In this document: positions 36,565 through 47,167 of the stretch, piece after piece
Layout of the letters: each line of letters opens with the position of its first letter
Position numbering within the stretch: position 1 is the stretch's first letter
Source of the DNA: Phragmites australis
Taxonomy: Eukaryota; Streptophyta; Magnoliopsida; Poales; Poaceae
Reading direction: 5' to 3'
Assembly: GCF_958298935.1 (NCBI RefSeq)
Contig: NC_084941.1
Location: 13,242,001-13,306,000, forward strand
DNA: 64,000 nucleotides
The notes under the pieces: model-generated
Database searches by the model: none
The model's input: only the letters and a program-made list of their open reading frames with translations
What the model was told of the DNA's origin: nothing
Position numbers and translations under genes: made by a program

Positions 36565-37845
36565 TCGGTTGCTCATTAGGTAATATCAGTTATCCCCTTT
36601 GTTTTATCATTTTCTATTACCTAGAGTCCAAAAAATTGCCCCACAAAAATATTTAGATCTAAGTTTTTTCACTGTCCAAACCACTTTGTGCCTTCCAATT
36701 TTATTTTTCAGTATTCGTATTGTTGAGTTTAAGTCCATCGTCAGTGTCTTTTTTGTTGGTCGAGTCATCGTGATCTAGTTTCTAGTGTTGAGTATTGCTG
36801 TTTAGTCATCGTGTATCTCGGCCAGCCCTTGTCTTCAATAGCCGAGATTGTGTCTCTAGTCGAGTCGACCATCTACTCGGGTTCGACCATTAGTCGCTTC
36901 AACCATCTACTTGAGCTCGATCACTAGTCGAGTCAACCATCTACTCGGGTTTGATCAATAGTTGTTTCGACCATTTACTCAGGTTCGATCACTAGTTGTT
37001 TCGACCATCTACTCAGGTTTGATCAATAGTTGTTTCAACCATCTCCTTGGATTCGACCACCTAGTTGGATTCGACCATCCTTTCGGGTTCGACCACTAGT
37101 CAGATTCAACTATTCACTCTTTTTCGCCTCCACAACCTAGTCGGAGTCTATATGTTTCTAGCTGCTCTCGGACACCCTACGTACTCATTATATCGAGCAT
37201 TGTCCGACAAAGTTTGAGTATCACTCGATAGTCCAAACAGAGGTAGCCAAAGCTCAAAGAGAGAGTATCTTTTTTTACCTTTATACCCCTGCTCTCCAGA
37301 AAAAGTTTGTGACTCACGTACCTTGCTGGTCTTAGTAAAGGCAGTAGAAGAGTTTTGAGTTTGTGTCACATTCAAAAAAAAAAGAAAAGCAAGCAAGAAA
37401 CAAAGAGTGAAAAAAGAAGAAGTAAAGAGTGCAAAAAACAAAAAGAGAATTTTACGAATTTTGTTCCATTGTGCTTGTGTCTATTATAGTTTTCGGCTTG
37501 TTTGAACTAGTTCTAGGAACGTGTTCGGGCCAATAACTGTGACGAGTATTGTGGATTTTTATTCAGCTTTGCTAATCTGATTTTAATTATTACTATTCCT
37601 TGCTACTAAATATTGCATGTCCAAGCTACACCTTCTCTCGATCAGCACGGTTTCTCCCCTTGAAACTACCTCACTCACACCCGATAAGGTATCACGAACC
37701 GGCCACTGGTTGTACCAACTACGGTGATTGGTAAGAACACTTGTAAGAGCGTAGTAAGACGCTTGAGAGTGTGTGACTCCACCTCCACCACCTAGTAGTC
37801 GATAAAGATAATTTATATTTCATTATTTTCTATCTTCAACTAATC

Positions 37846-39800
37846 ATGGCAGGAGAAGCATTGGATGCACAGGAATGTGTTTTGAGGGAAGAACTCACAA
37901 TGGTTTTGAATTATCATCAACAAAGCTATTACTGACGACTTTGATAATAAGCTTGTGGAGACAAACACTACATTGCAACTTAATGATAGTATTGTCATGC
38001 TCAATACACGCTTTGATCGAGTGGTTAGTCAGCCACCAAACCATGGGCGTGTGGATCCTCGTGGCGCAGACCATGGGCAAGAGGAGTCCGTCACAGATGA
38101 TGAAATTTTGAGGCAAGAACAAGATGTCTTTGATGCACGACAATGGGACCAATTAAACTTCAACCGTCAAGATATGAGAGGTAATAATTTTTAGCAACAT
38201 AACCTATGTGTTAATGATGATCTATTTGCTAAGGTTAAGTTTACGATACCATCTTTTGTGAGTGCTTATGATGCTGAAAAGTATTTAGATTCGGAGATGA
38301 CAGTTGAACAGAAGTTTAATACTCATTTAGTTCCTGAAGTGCATAGAGTTAGGCAAGCTACTAGTGAGTTTAAAGAATTTGTAATTATTTGGTGGAATAG
38401 AGTATGCATCAATGGATTAGCGCCTACCACATAGAATGCTTTAAATGTTGTTATACGCAACAGATTTGTTCTATCCTCTTTTAAACATGATTTGTGTAAG
38501 AAATTGCAGCGCTTAAATCAAAGTGATAGATCCGTAGAAAAATATTATCAGGATCTATAAATTAGTGTGTTGTGTTATGATATTATTGAGGATGAAGAGG
38601 CTGCAATAGCACACTTTTATAGAGGGTTAAGGCGTGAAATTCAGGACATAGTTGATTACAAAGAATACAATAGTATTCCTAGATTGTTTCAACATGCATG
38701 TCTGGTAGAAAAAGAATTGCAGAGATAATAACAGAGGCCAAGGAGCAATTTTGGAAGCACGACCACTTCAAAATCAACACCAGGACAAGTCAAAATAGCC
38801 CCCACGTTCAGCTACACGATTTGCTGCCCTCTTCTCGAGTAGGGCACGTTCAGCAGTACCTTCGACACCATTGCACGCTCCCGAGGTAAGCAAATCTATA
38901 AGTGTGCAAGGTCCAGCCAAAATCTCTTCTTCAGTTGCTTCTACAGGTTGATCGAACGGGATTGTATGCCATCGATGCAAGTTAATGGGCCACGTCATGA
39001 AGGATTACCCAAGTCAGTGAGCGTATATTGTAACAGAAGATGGTGGATATGTAAGTGCTGGTGATATTGAGAATGAATATTGTAGCAAAAGACGATGAAT
39101 ATGTAAGTGCTAGTGATGTTGAGGATGAATATGTTGAGGATATGCAAGTGCTAGTGATATTTCTCATAATCAAGGATTATCATATTCGAGTCATTAGTCA
39201 TTATTGATGGAGGAAGCTGTAATAACTTGGTAAGTTCAGATATGATCAAGAAGCTTACCTTGCCGACAAGAAATCATCATCACCCTTATCATATTCAATG
39301 GTTCAACAACAGTGGTAAGGTGAAGGTAATTCAAACAGCTAGGGTGTATTTTTCTATTAGTTCATACCATGGTTGTGCTGATTTTCATGTAGTACCTATG
39401 CAAGTATGTTCACTTTTGTTAGGACTACCATGAGAGTTTGATACTGATGCAACACATCATGGTAGAAGTAATAAGTACACCCTTATGCATAAAAGAAAGA
39501 AAATAACTTTTCTACCTTTAATCCTAGCTAAAATTAGATGTGAACAAGAGATAGCTAGAAATAAGATAAAAGAGTTTGAGAATGAATCTGAAAATCAGCA
39601 AGTAGCGGAAAAAGTTTTTGCATGTAAAAAGGAGAAAGAAACAACAACTTCTAAGCCCGATGGAATTAGACTAAAAGGGTGTATTATACTTGCTACTAAA
39701 TCTGATCTTACTGAAATTTGTGACATGCTATGCTTTGATATGCAAAGATTCTTTAGTTTCATTCGAGAATATATCTAGCTCTTTATTTCTTGCTGTTGCC
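37846..39800 (+). pseudogene. Gypsy-2 gag and protease remnant
   Basis: Gag starts at the ATG at 37846 (MAGEALDAQECVLREELT), preceded by the leader. A single-base shift in a CAA run near 37920 moves the frame. Then come the N-terminal helix QLNDSIVMLNTRFD and the capsid-like region FTIPSFVSAYDAEKYLDSEM and AHFYRGLRREIQDI (38240-38655). The knuckle has the first two cysteines and the histidine (CHRCKLMGHVMKD), but the last cysteine is changed to tyrosine (TAC, near 39007). The protease region DGGSCNNLVSSDMIKK is at about 39205-39252. A local duplication of the acidic GYVSAGDIENEY segment lies at 39040-39160. Several stops make it non-functional. Confidence 0.8.
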
Positions 39801-39809
39801 AACATTTTG

Positions 39810-42350
39810 TAGGAGTTTGTGGATGTATTTCAAGCTGAGGTACCCCAGGATTACCACCTATTTGCGGGATTGAACAAAAAATTGATTTGATTCTGGGAGC
39901 AACTTTGCAAAACCGTGCTACATATAGGACCAACCCCGAAGAGACTAAGGAAATTCAACGTCAAGTCCAAGACCTTTTGGACCTCGGGTTCGTATGGAAA
40001 AGTCTTAGCCCTTGTGTTGTTCCCATTATTTTGGTTCCTAAGAAGGACGGTAGTTGGCGTATGTGTGTTGATTGTAGAGCCATCAATAATATTACTATAA
40101 GATATCATCACCCTATCCCTAGATTAGATGAGTTGAGTGGTTCTATAATTTTCACTAAAATTGACTTGAGAAGTGGATACCACCAAATTAGGATGAAACT
40201 TGGAGATGAATGGAAAACCGCTTTTAAAACTAAATTTGGCTTGTATGAGTAGTTAGTAATGCCTTTTGGGTTAACTAATACACCTAGTACTTTCATAAGA
40301 TCGATGAATAAAGTTTTACATGCTTTCATTGGAAGATCTGTGATGGTATAATTTGATGATATCTTGATTTACAGCAAGACACAAGAACAACACTTTGATC
40401 ATTTACGTGTTGTTTTTAATGTTTTGCGATATGCACGTTTGTTTGGTAACCTCAAAAAGTACACCTTTTGCACATATCAAGTCTCCTTTCTTGACAATAT
40501 TGTTACTCCATAGGGAATAGAGGTGGATGAAACAAAAATTGAACCCATAAAGAGCTGATCAACTGCTGAGACTGTTACACAAGTGAGAAGCTTTCATGGT
40601 CTTACGGGTTTCTATCGGTGATTTGTGTGGGATTTCAGCACTATTGCTGCTCCATTAAACGAGTTGACAAAGAAATGAGTAGTTTTCAAATAGGGACCTG
40701 CACAAGAACAAGCATTCAAGTTGTTGAAAGAGAAGCTCACCCATGCTCCATTGCTCCAACTCCTGATTTTGGTAAGACCTTTGAACTAAAATGTGATGGT
40801 AGTGGGATTGGAGGAGGTGTGCTAATTCAAGAAGGTAAACCTGTTGTTTATTTCAATGAGAAATTAAGTGGGACAAATCTGAATTATTCTACCTATGATA
40901 AAGAATTATATGCTTTAGTTCGTGTGCTTGAAACTTGGCAATATTATCTATGGCCCAAAGAATTTGTTACACATTTTGATCATTAATCGTTAAAACATAG
41001 TAGAAGTTAAGCTAAACTAAATAAATGACATGTTGGGGTAGAATTTATTGAGTCTTTTCCATATGTCATAAAATATAATAAAGGAAAGAACAATGTGATT
41101 GCTGATACACTTTCTAGGCGTTATACTATGTTATCTCAACTTAATCATAAGATTTTTAATTTAGAAACCATTAAGGACTTATATGCTGTTGATTTAGATT
41201 TCAAAGATGTGCTTGAAGATTGTAAAAAAGGGAAAATATGGAATAAATATGTGCTGAATGATAGATTGCTCTATCGTGCTAACAAGCTATGCATTTCAGC
41301 TAGCTATGTTAGTCTTTTGTTGTTGCAGGAGGCGCACGAAGGAGGATTGATGGCACATTTTGGAGCAAAGAAGACTGAAGATGTGCTGGCCGCTCATTTC
41401 TTTTGACCAAATATGAGACGTGACGTCGAGCGCTACGTGTCACATTGCACCACTTGCAATAAAGTTAAGTCACGATTAAATCAACATGGTCTTTACATAT
41501 CTCTTCTTGTTCCTAGTGCACCTGGGAGGATATTTCTATGGATTTTATTTTAGAATTGCCTAGGATAAAAGGGGGGAAAGATAGCATATTTATGATTGTG
41601 GATCGTTTTTCTAAAATTACACATTTTATACCTTGTTATAAGAATGATGATGCTACAAACATAGCTAATTTATTTTTCAGGGAAATCATTCGACTACATG
41701 GAGTGCCTAGTACTATCGTCTCGGATCGTGACACAAAGTTTTTGAGTCACTTTTGGAGATCACTTTGGAATAAATTAGGAACAAAGCTGCTATTTTCTAC
41801 TACATATCATCCCCAAACTGATGGTCAAACAGAGATCGTTAACCGCACATTATGGACCATATTACGGGCTATTCTAAAGGTGAATTTGAGAATGTAGGAA
41901 GAGTGTTTACTGCATATTGAGTTTGCTTACAACAGGTCGGTACACTCCACCAATGTAAATCCGTTCTAGGTAGTATATGGATTTAATCCTCGTGCTCCTA
42001 TTGATTTACTAACTTTGCCTAATTTTAAAAGACTTAATTTAGATGCTAAGAAACGTGCTGAATTTATTCTTAAGTTGTATGAAACCACTAAAAAGAATAT
42101 AGACAGCATGACTGAAAAGCATAGGATTGCTGGAAGTAAAGGTAGGAAAGAAATAAAATTTGAACCAGGTGATTTAGTTTGGTTGCATTTGAGGAATAAT
42201 AGGTTCCAAAACTAAGAAAGTCAAAATTGATGTCTAGAGCTGATGAACCATTTAAGATAATTAAGAAAACCAATTATAATGCAAATACATTGGACCTAGC
42301 CATTGATTTTAGGGTTAGTCCTACATTTAACATTTCAGATCTGAAGCCCC
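39810..42350 (+). pseudogene. Gypsy-2 pol remnant (RT, RNase H, integrase)
   Basis: A 121-codon open segment (39887-40252) covers the RT fingers and palm: [40 protein letters not shown] and [19 protein letters not shown] stop follows, and the catalytic region reads V*FDDILIYS at about 40345. RNase H has [14 protein letters not shown] and [15 protein letters not shown] (40790-40940). Integrase has LMAHFGAKKTEDVLAAHFF, the zinc-binding YVSHCTTCNK (41430-41465), [27 protein letters not shown] and [16 protein letters not shown] (41538-41850). The C-terminal GDLVWLHLR is at about 42168. No chromodomain was seen. At least six stops or shifts disable it. It is better preserved than the pol of Gypsy-1. 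Confidence 0.92.
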
Positions 42351-42408
42351 TACTTGGGAGAAGAAGAAGTGCTTGAGTCGAGGATGACTCTAATTCAAGA
42401 GGGGGAGG

Positions 42409-43325
42409 ATGATGAGCCCATGACTCCTTCGAATACGATCAATACCGTCAATAATCCTCAAATCATATAAGATACAATTACAAGAGCACATGTATGACAA
42501 TTAGACCACTAGGTGAACTCGTTTCTCGCTGTTCATGCTTCCTTGGATAGATTCCTACTAAATTCTTGTGATGTTTTATTGCTTAGAAACGTGGGAGAAA
42601 GCACCACAACTTTACCGGATATCACCCCTCAAAGGCCAAGTCTACTCGGACTCAAGGTTGAGCTCTAGTCGTGGTCGTGGTCGTGATCGAGTCGCAGGAC
42701 AGCACATCAGTAAAATAGGCATAACTCTCTCATATGAAGTCCGTTTTAGGAAATCTTGGATATTCTGGAAATCTTACAATGAGCCCTTTCCAATGGATAT
42801 GAGCTCGATCAAATATTCCTTATAATTTAGTTAAAGTCAAAGAAATAAGGTATTATGCCACTATTTTAGACCTAGTTAGGTCTTGTAATCATGTTGGGAT
42901 CGGAATTCAGGTTGTGCATGCTTCTTTCCATGGTTGCACAATTCTAGGTCGACATTCTCATGTTCCCCTATATATACACAGTAGTCATCGTAGTTTAGGC
43001 TCGGGTTTTACTTAGATTATTCTGTTTAATATAGTTTCATCGCTTGTTCGGTTTGTGGAGGAACCCCAACTCGAGTACTTTATTGGTAATTAGCAATATT
43101 CAAATTGCATCTACCTATTCTTGCTTGTGTTCTCGATTCGCTTGCAGGAACAGCCTTCTTGGCGAGGTCAATTGCGTATTGTCACAGTTGATAACCACAG
43201 AGTAGTGGTGTAGTGGTTACGAGGGTTCTCAATCTGTCTTGGTCAAAGCCTTTGGATCATCAACGTCGAAACTCCACCAGTCGACTTATCATATTACCTT
43301 CGAAAGATCAGGCAAACACGCATCA
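42409..43325 (+). repeat. Gypsy-2 3' LTR (917 bp)
   Basis: Starts TGATGAGCCC after the polypurine tract AAGAGGGGGAGGA (about 42396-42408) and ends ACGCATCA at 43325, followed by the ATTTC duplication. Confidence 0.9.
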
Positions 43326-44950
43326 ATTTCTTCAATGGTTTGTGCTTGATCCAGTCGGAGAAACATCTAACCCTCATTCCACCCTTCCATATCCTTGTGA
43401 CACTTTGCGTCTTAAGTGGTAAAGGCTCTAGGCCCTCGGGCTCCTCCTCCCTTGGTACAACTAGTTTCTTCAAAACTTCATCCATGTGCTTACCAGTTAG
43501 TTTATCCAGCTCTTCCCACAAAGCATCAAACTTGCTCCTTCTGTTCCATTTGCACAGCTTGTTAAAAAGATCCATCAACCTCTTGCTCCTGAATTGTTTG
43601 TAGAAGTTTGCTTCAAGATGTCACATGCACCTATGGCTATGCAAATCTGGCCACAGCTGTACACTGCTCACACCATTTTGCAATGTGTTGATAGTGTTCA
43701 ACAAACCTGCATGGTGATCATGGAGAACACATCATGTTAAGCCTGTTACCAAAAACACATCACCTCTCGTAACCCATTGTAAGAGCCACAACAAACTATC
43801 TGTAGACTCTCGTTCAACAAATTCAAAAGCCAAAGGCACAGCCTAGTTCTCACCATATATCCCAATAGCTGTAAGTATCTGCCCTCTGTATTTGCCTATG
43901 AGGAATGTCTCGTCCACGCACATCACCGGCTAGCAATGTTGGAATGCCTCAATCATACAGCCGAATGACCAGAATGCCTGTTGAAGGACTTGATCTCTAT
44001 CATGATTGACGAAATCGTGAGTAGCAATGCATGTATCTGGGTTCCTCCTCTGAATAACATCTAGCAATGAAGCCAGATTGTGGTATGAATCCTTATATGT
44101 GCCCAACCTCTTCTCTAACACCTTCTGTTTCGCTCTCCATGACATGTCGTATGAAATCTCATACCCAATTCTGTTGTCGATAGCATTCATAATTCCAAAT
44201 GGGAACATACTAGTCTTCTTCACAATCTCTGGTACATCTACTTTCCAGCATAATCAACGGTCATGCTCCTGTGTATGCGCAGAGGTTGACTCAAGTTGCA
44301 AGTATGCGGCTCAACAATAGACGCTACTCATACAGTGTCACACATTAGCAAGAATCTATGGACTCACCACATGCAATCTTCACCTAAACATTTCACGTCA
44401 TATGTCCGAGGATTGAAAATTACCACCTTGAATCCCCTCTGCTCTGAGAAACATCATCTCTTCACTGCATGCTGCAAATAGATCTTTTCATGAAACATCT
44501 GGCCTTTGGTCAGCATGATAGAATCATACTCCCATGTCAACTTGTGTCTATTGTTCACTGTCAATTTCTCCAATACAAAATTCGACCATTCCTCTAGGAT
44601 TCCTACACCTAAGTCCACAAATATGTGGAACTCATCGTCATTTGCCTCCTTCTGGTCAACAAGTGCCTCGTCCCCCCTAATCAGCACATATCGTGACCTG
44701 ATTATCTTCCCATATGTTCTTCTCTTGCCGTCTGTATCTCAATAGGTGCACTAGTCCACAGGGGTACCTCCGGAACCATACTCTCCTGCTTCTCTTTATG
44801 GAAAACATTTTCACCTATAACTTCTATGGTGCTAGGTCCGGCTTCTGTTGAACTAAGATCACTCGCTTCTACAAGCATGCAGTGGGCAAGACCCCATCTC
44901 AACCCCAGTGACACAAATTGCTTCCATTGCTTCGAACATGTAACCTCCCA
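43326..44950 (-). pseudogene. MURA transposase of MULE-2, N-terminal part with DDE domain
   Basis: Minus-strand frames from 44914 downward read EAGPSTIEVIGENVFHKEKQ, EALVDQKEANDDEFHIFVDL and WSNFVLEKLTVNNRHKLTWE. Next come IGYEISYDMSWRAKQKVLEK and LGTYKDSYHNLASLLDV, then QQAFWSFGCMIEAFQHC, followed by the DDE start CVDETFLIGKYRGQILTAIG and PLAFEFVE (about 43920-43800). After frame changes it reaches KLCKWNRRSKFDALWEELD and ends at the gypsy target site with KPLKK. The order matches MURA-type MULE transposases, and the 'ISYxxxWRAKQK' block upstream of the catalytic core is typical. The real start codon is uncertain because no single frame is intact. Confidence 0.85.
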
Positions 44951-45229
44951 AAGCTCCCACTGCTAGCCAATTTCTCAACATCTAGGGATTAGAACCTTCA
45001 CCGTCAACGGCTAATGTGCCAAATTAAATTGCAGCAGATTATCCAGCCAACCTAACACTTGGGACCATTGTAACTCTCCCGGACTATGCAATCATATACT
45101 GAAAGTTACTCAAATACATCCCACTATCACAATGCATGGCAGATCCTGTATCGTAAAAAAATCTAAACCCCACAAAAATCGACATCCCTGACTCAATTCT
45201 ACATAAACATCAAATATCTCAACTAACAT

Positions 45230-46600
45230 ACCCTTTCTGTTCACACTATACCATTCTAAATGTATTGCTGTCCAAAATATACTCCATTTATATTCTAAAT
45301 ATCCTATTGCTATGAAATATTTTTACTACATATTCATAACAATTTGATTTCAAACTAGTCTAGATTGTCTAACTATTGAAAAATTTCGACCTATGTATGC
45401 TCTATACTAAATTATCTATTCTACAGGTATCTAAATACAATACTGCAAAAATCCTCAATAATTCAAATGAATAATTCCTACATCGACGAAAAAGTGTACA
45501 TCTAATAATATAAATTTTTTAAATCTAGACTATACTACATTACCTAACTAACTATACTATATTTCTACCTATAGCTAATTTCCGAACCATACATACTCTA
45601 TTCTAAATTTTATTTCCTTATTTTTCTAAATTATTTACTTTACTCGACAATTTTCTAATATTCTCTAACTATTTTCCTACTATTTTTCTAAATATTTCTA
45701 ATTTTTCTAACTATTCTTAATTTGTAACTATTTTGTACTATTTTTTCTAAATTGCCTACTATTTTTAACTATTTCATATCCTACTATTTTTTTCTAATTT
45801 CTAATATTCTAACTATTCCTATTTTCTAACTACTTCTAAATTTCTAACTATTTCTTAAAAAAAGAAAAAAATCTAACTATTCCTAACTATTTCTAAAAAA
45901 GGAAAAAATCTTACCGGTACCTACTGCATTTCTTCTACATTTCTCCTCTAATTTCTATGTCCCTCATTTTTCTATATTTCTTCCTCTACTCCTATGTTTC
46001 TATGTAAATTTCTCTAATCCTAAATTTTATATCTACATTAACTAATCTAACCAAACTTATAATTAACCAAACATATACATTAATAAGAAGCCGAACCTAC
46101 TCAATAATATGCCTAAAAATATTTTATCAAACACTACAATATTTCTACCAATTATTTTAAATAAATAAACCTAAATGTATCGAATATTTCTACTCTAAAT
46201 ATGCCTCAAATTTAATAAAAATTCATATTTGACATATACATAATTTCCTAAATAATAGACCTAAACTGTTTCCTACTCTAAATTTTCTATTTATACCACG
46301 GAAATCCTACTCTAAATTTTCTATTTATACCGCGAAAATCCTAGTCTAACAATTCTAAACACTCTTGACTGTCCTAATCGAAATATACCACAGAAATCCT
46401 ACAATAAAATTTCAAAACACTCGAAATATCCAATTCTAAATATACCGCGCAAATCATACTCTAAATTTTCTATCTATTATTCTACAAAACTAGATCTCAA
46501 ATCTAATTTTATTCTACCCGAATTTATCTAAAAATCTACCTAGATTTTTCCTATACTACCTACTACTATTCCTATTCTAATCTAAATGTAAAAAAAAGAA
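45230..46600. repeat. G-poor low-complexity tract (TTCTAACTA-like)
   Basis: About 1.3 kb consists of words such as TTTCTAACTATT and CTAAATTTTCT with almost no G on the plus strand, hence almost no C on the strand from which MULE-2 is transcribed. It lies between the right terminal repeat and the transposase start, in the 5' leader or promoter region of the MULE. No ORF of interest. Confidence 0.75.
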
Positions 46601-46799
46601 AAAAGTTACCGGCGATTGTACGGTGCCTCCGATTCTTCCTTCGCACGCCGCTGGTCACCGCTCGCTCTCCTCTGCGTCCTGCCACTCACTCTGCTCCGCG
46701 TGCTGATGCCCTCTCCCTCCTCCGCACGCGTCGCTACTCTCGGTCGATCAAACGACAAGCGTTCGGGTAAGAAGCCGAACCGGTCAGCGACTGTGTAAA
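46601..46799 (-). other. GC-rich 5' leader segment of MULE-2
   Basis: A sharp change from the AT-rich tract to a GC-rich stretch (CGCACGCCGCTGGTC..., CTCTGCGTCCTGCC) next to the terminal repeat. It could be the transcription start region of the MURA gene. No clear TATA box was found on the minus strand. Confidence 0.4.
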
Positions 46800-47167
46800 T
46801 ATTATAGGCCCGTCGGCACTCCATGTGCTGACAGACCTGAGCTGGCACTTGTCAACATGCGGAGTGCCAACAGGCCATGACATGGCACATGTTGGCACTC
46901 CATATACCGACAGGTCTCCTCGGTGCACCAAAAGCCTCTGTGGTACCCCTGTTTCACCAGGCTCACGCCCTTTCGGACTCGGAGTACTGACAGGTCTCCA
47001 GACCCACTTACCCACTTTTATGTAGGAAGTTGACACGTGAAGTATCGATAGGTCTCTAGTCAACACTTCACGTGTCGATGGGTATCTATTCTTACAATTT
47101 TGTGAATTCTACTATTATTTTTATAATTTTTTAATAAAATAATATTATAAAAAACTCCTTTTTACCC
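46800..47167. repeat. MULE-2 right terminal inverted repeat
   Basis: Pairs with 26301-26625. It ends TCCTTTTTACCC at 47167. It contains CGTCGGCACTCCATGTG, AACATGCGGAGTGCCAACAG and AGTATCGATAGG, variants of the same palindromic words found at the left end. Confidence 0.75.

Larger units (their letters stand above)
35581..43325 (+). mobile_element. Gypsy-2: Ty3/gypsy retrotransposon, 7745 bp, with target duplication
   Basis: A full-length element flanked by a perfect 5-bp target duplication ATTTC (35576-35580 and 43326-43330). 5' LTR 35581-36549, primer site 36552-36564, gag from 37846, pol to about 42340, 3' LTR 42409-43325. It is inserted in the MURA gene of MULE-2, in the opposite direction. 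The LTRs differ at about ten of the first 100 aligned positions by my count, so this is also an old insertion. It is the same family as Gypsy-1 but with a longer gag. Pol carries stops and is not functional. Confidence 0.95.
26301..47167 (-). mobile_element. MULE-2: Mutator-like element with MURA, PMD and GRF-like genes, nested insertions
   Basis: The two ends form long inverted repeats: GGTGTAAAAAGATGTTTTTA at 26301 reads in parallel with the reverse complement of the right end (GGGTAAAAAGGAGTTTTTT from 47167). Both continue to AAGAATAGATACC and onward for a few hundred bases. Genes lie on the minus strand: MURA (44950 to 34700, interrupted), PMD (34170 to 32700) and the GRF-like ORF (27860 to 27195, interrupted). 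Inserted into it are Gypsy-2 (35581-43325) and a solo LTR (27860-30919). Subtracting these leaves about 10 kb. The expected 9-bp target duplication was not found (AAATTACAT versus TCCGCGTGG). All genes are broken. Confidence 0.8.
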
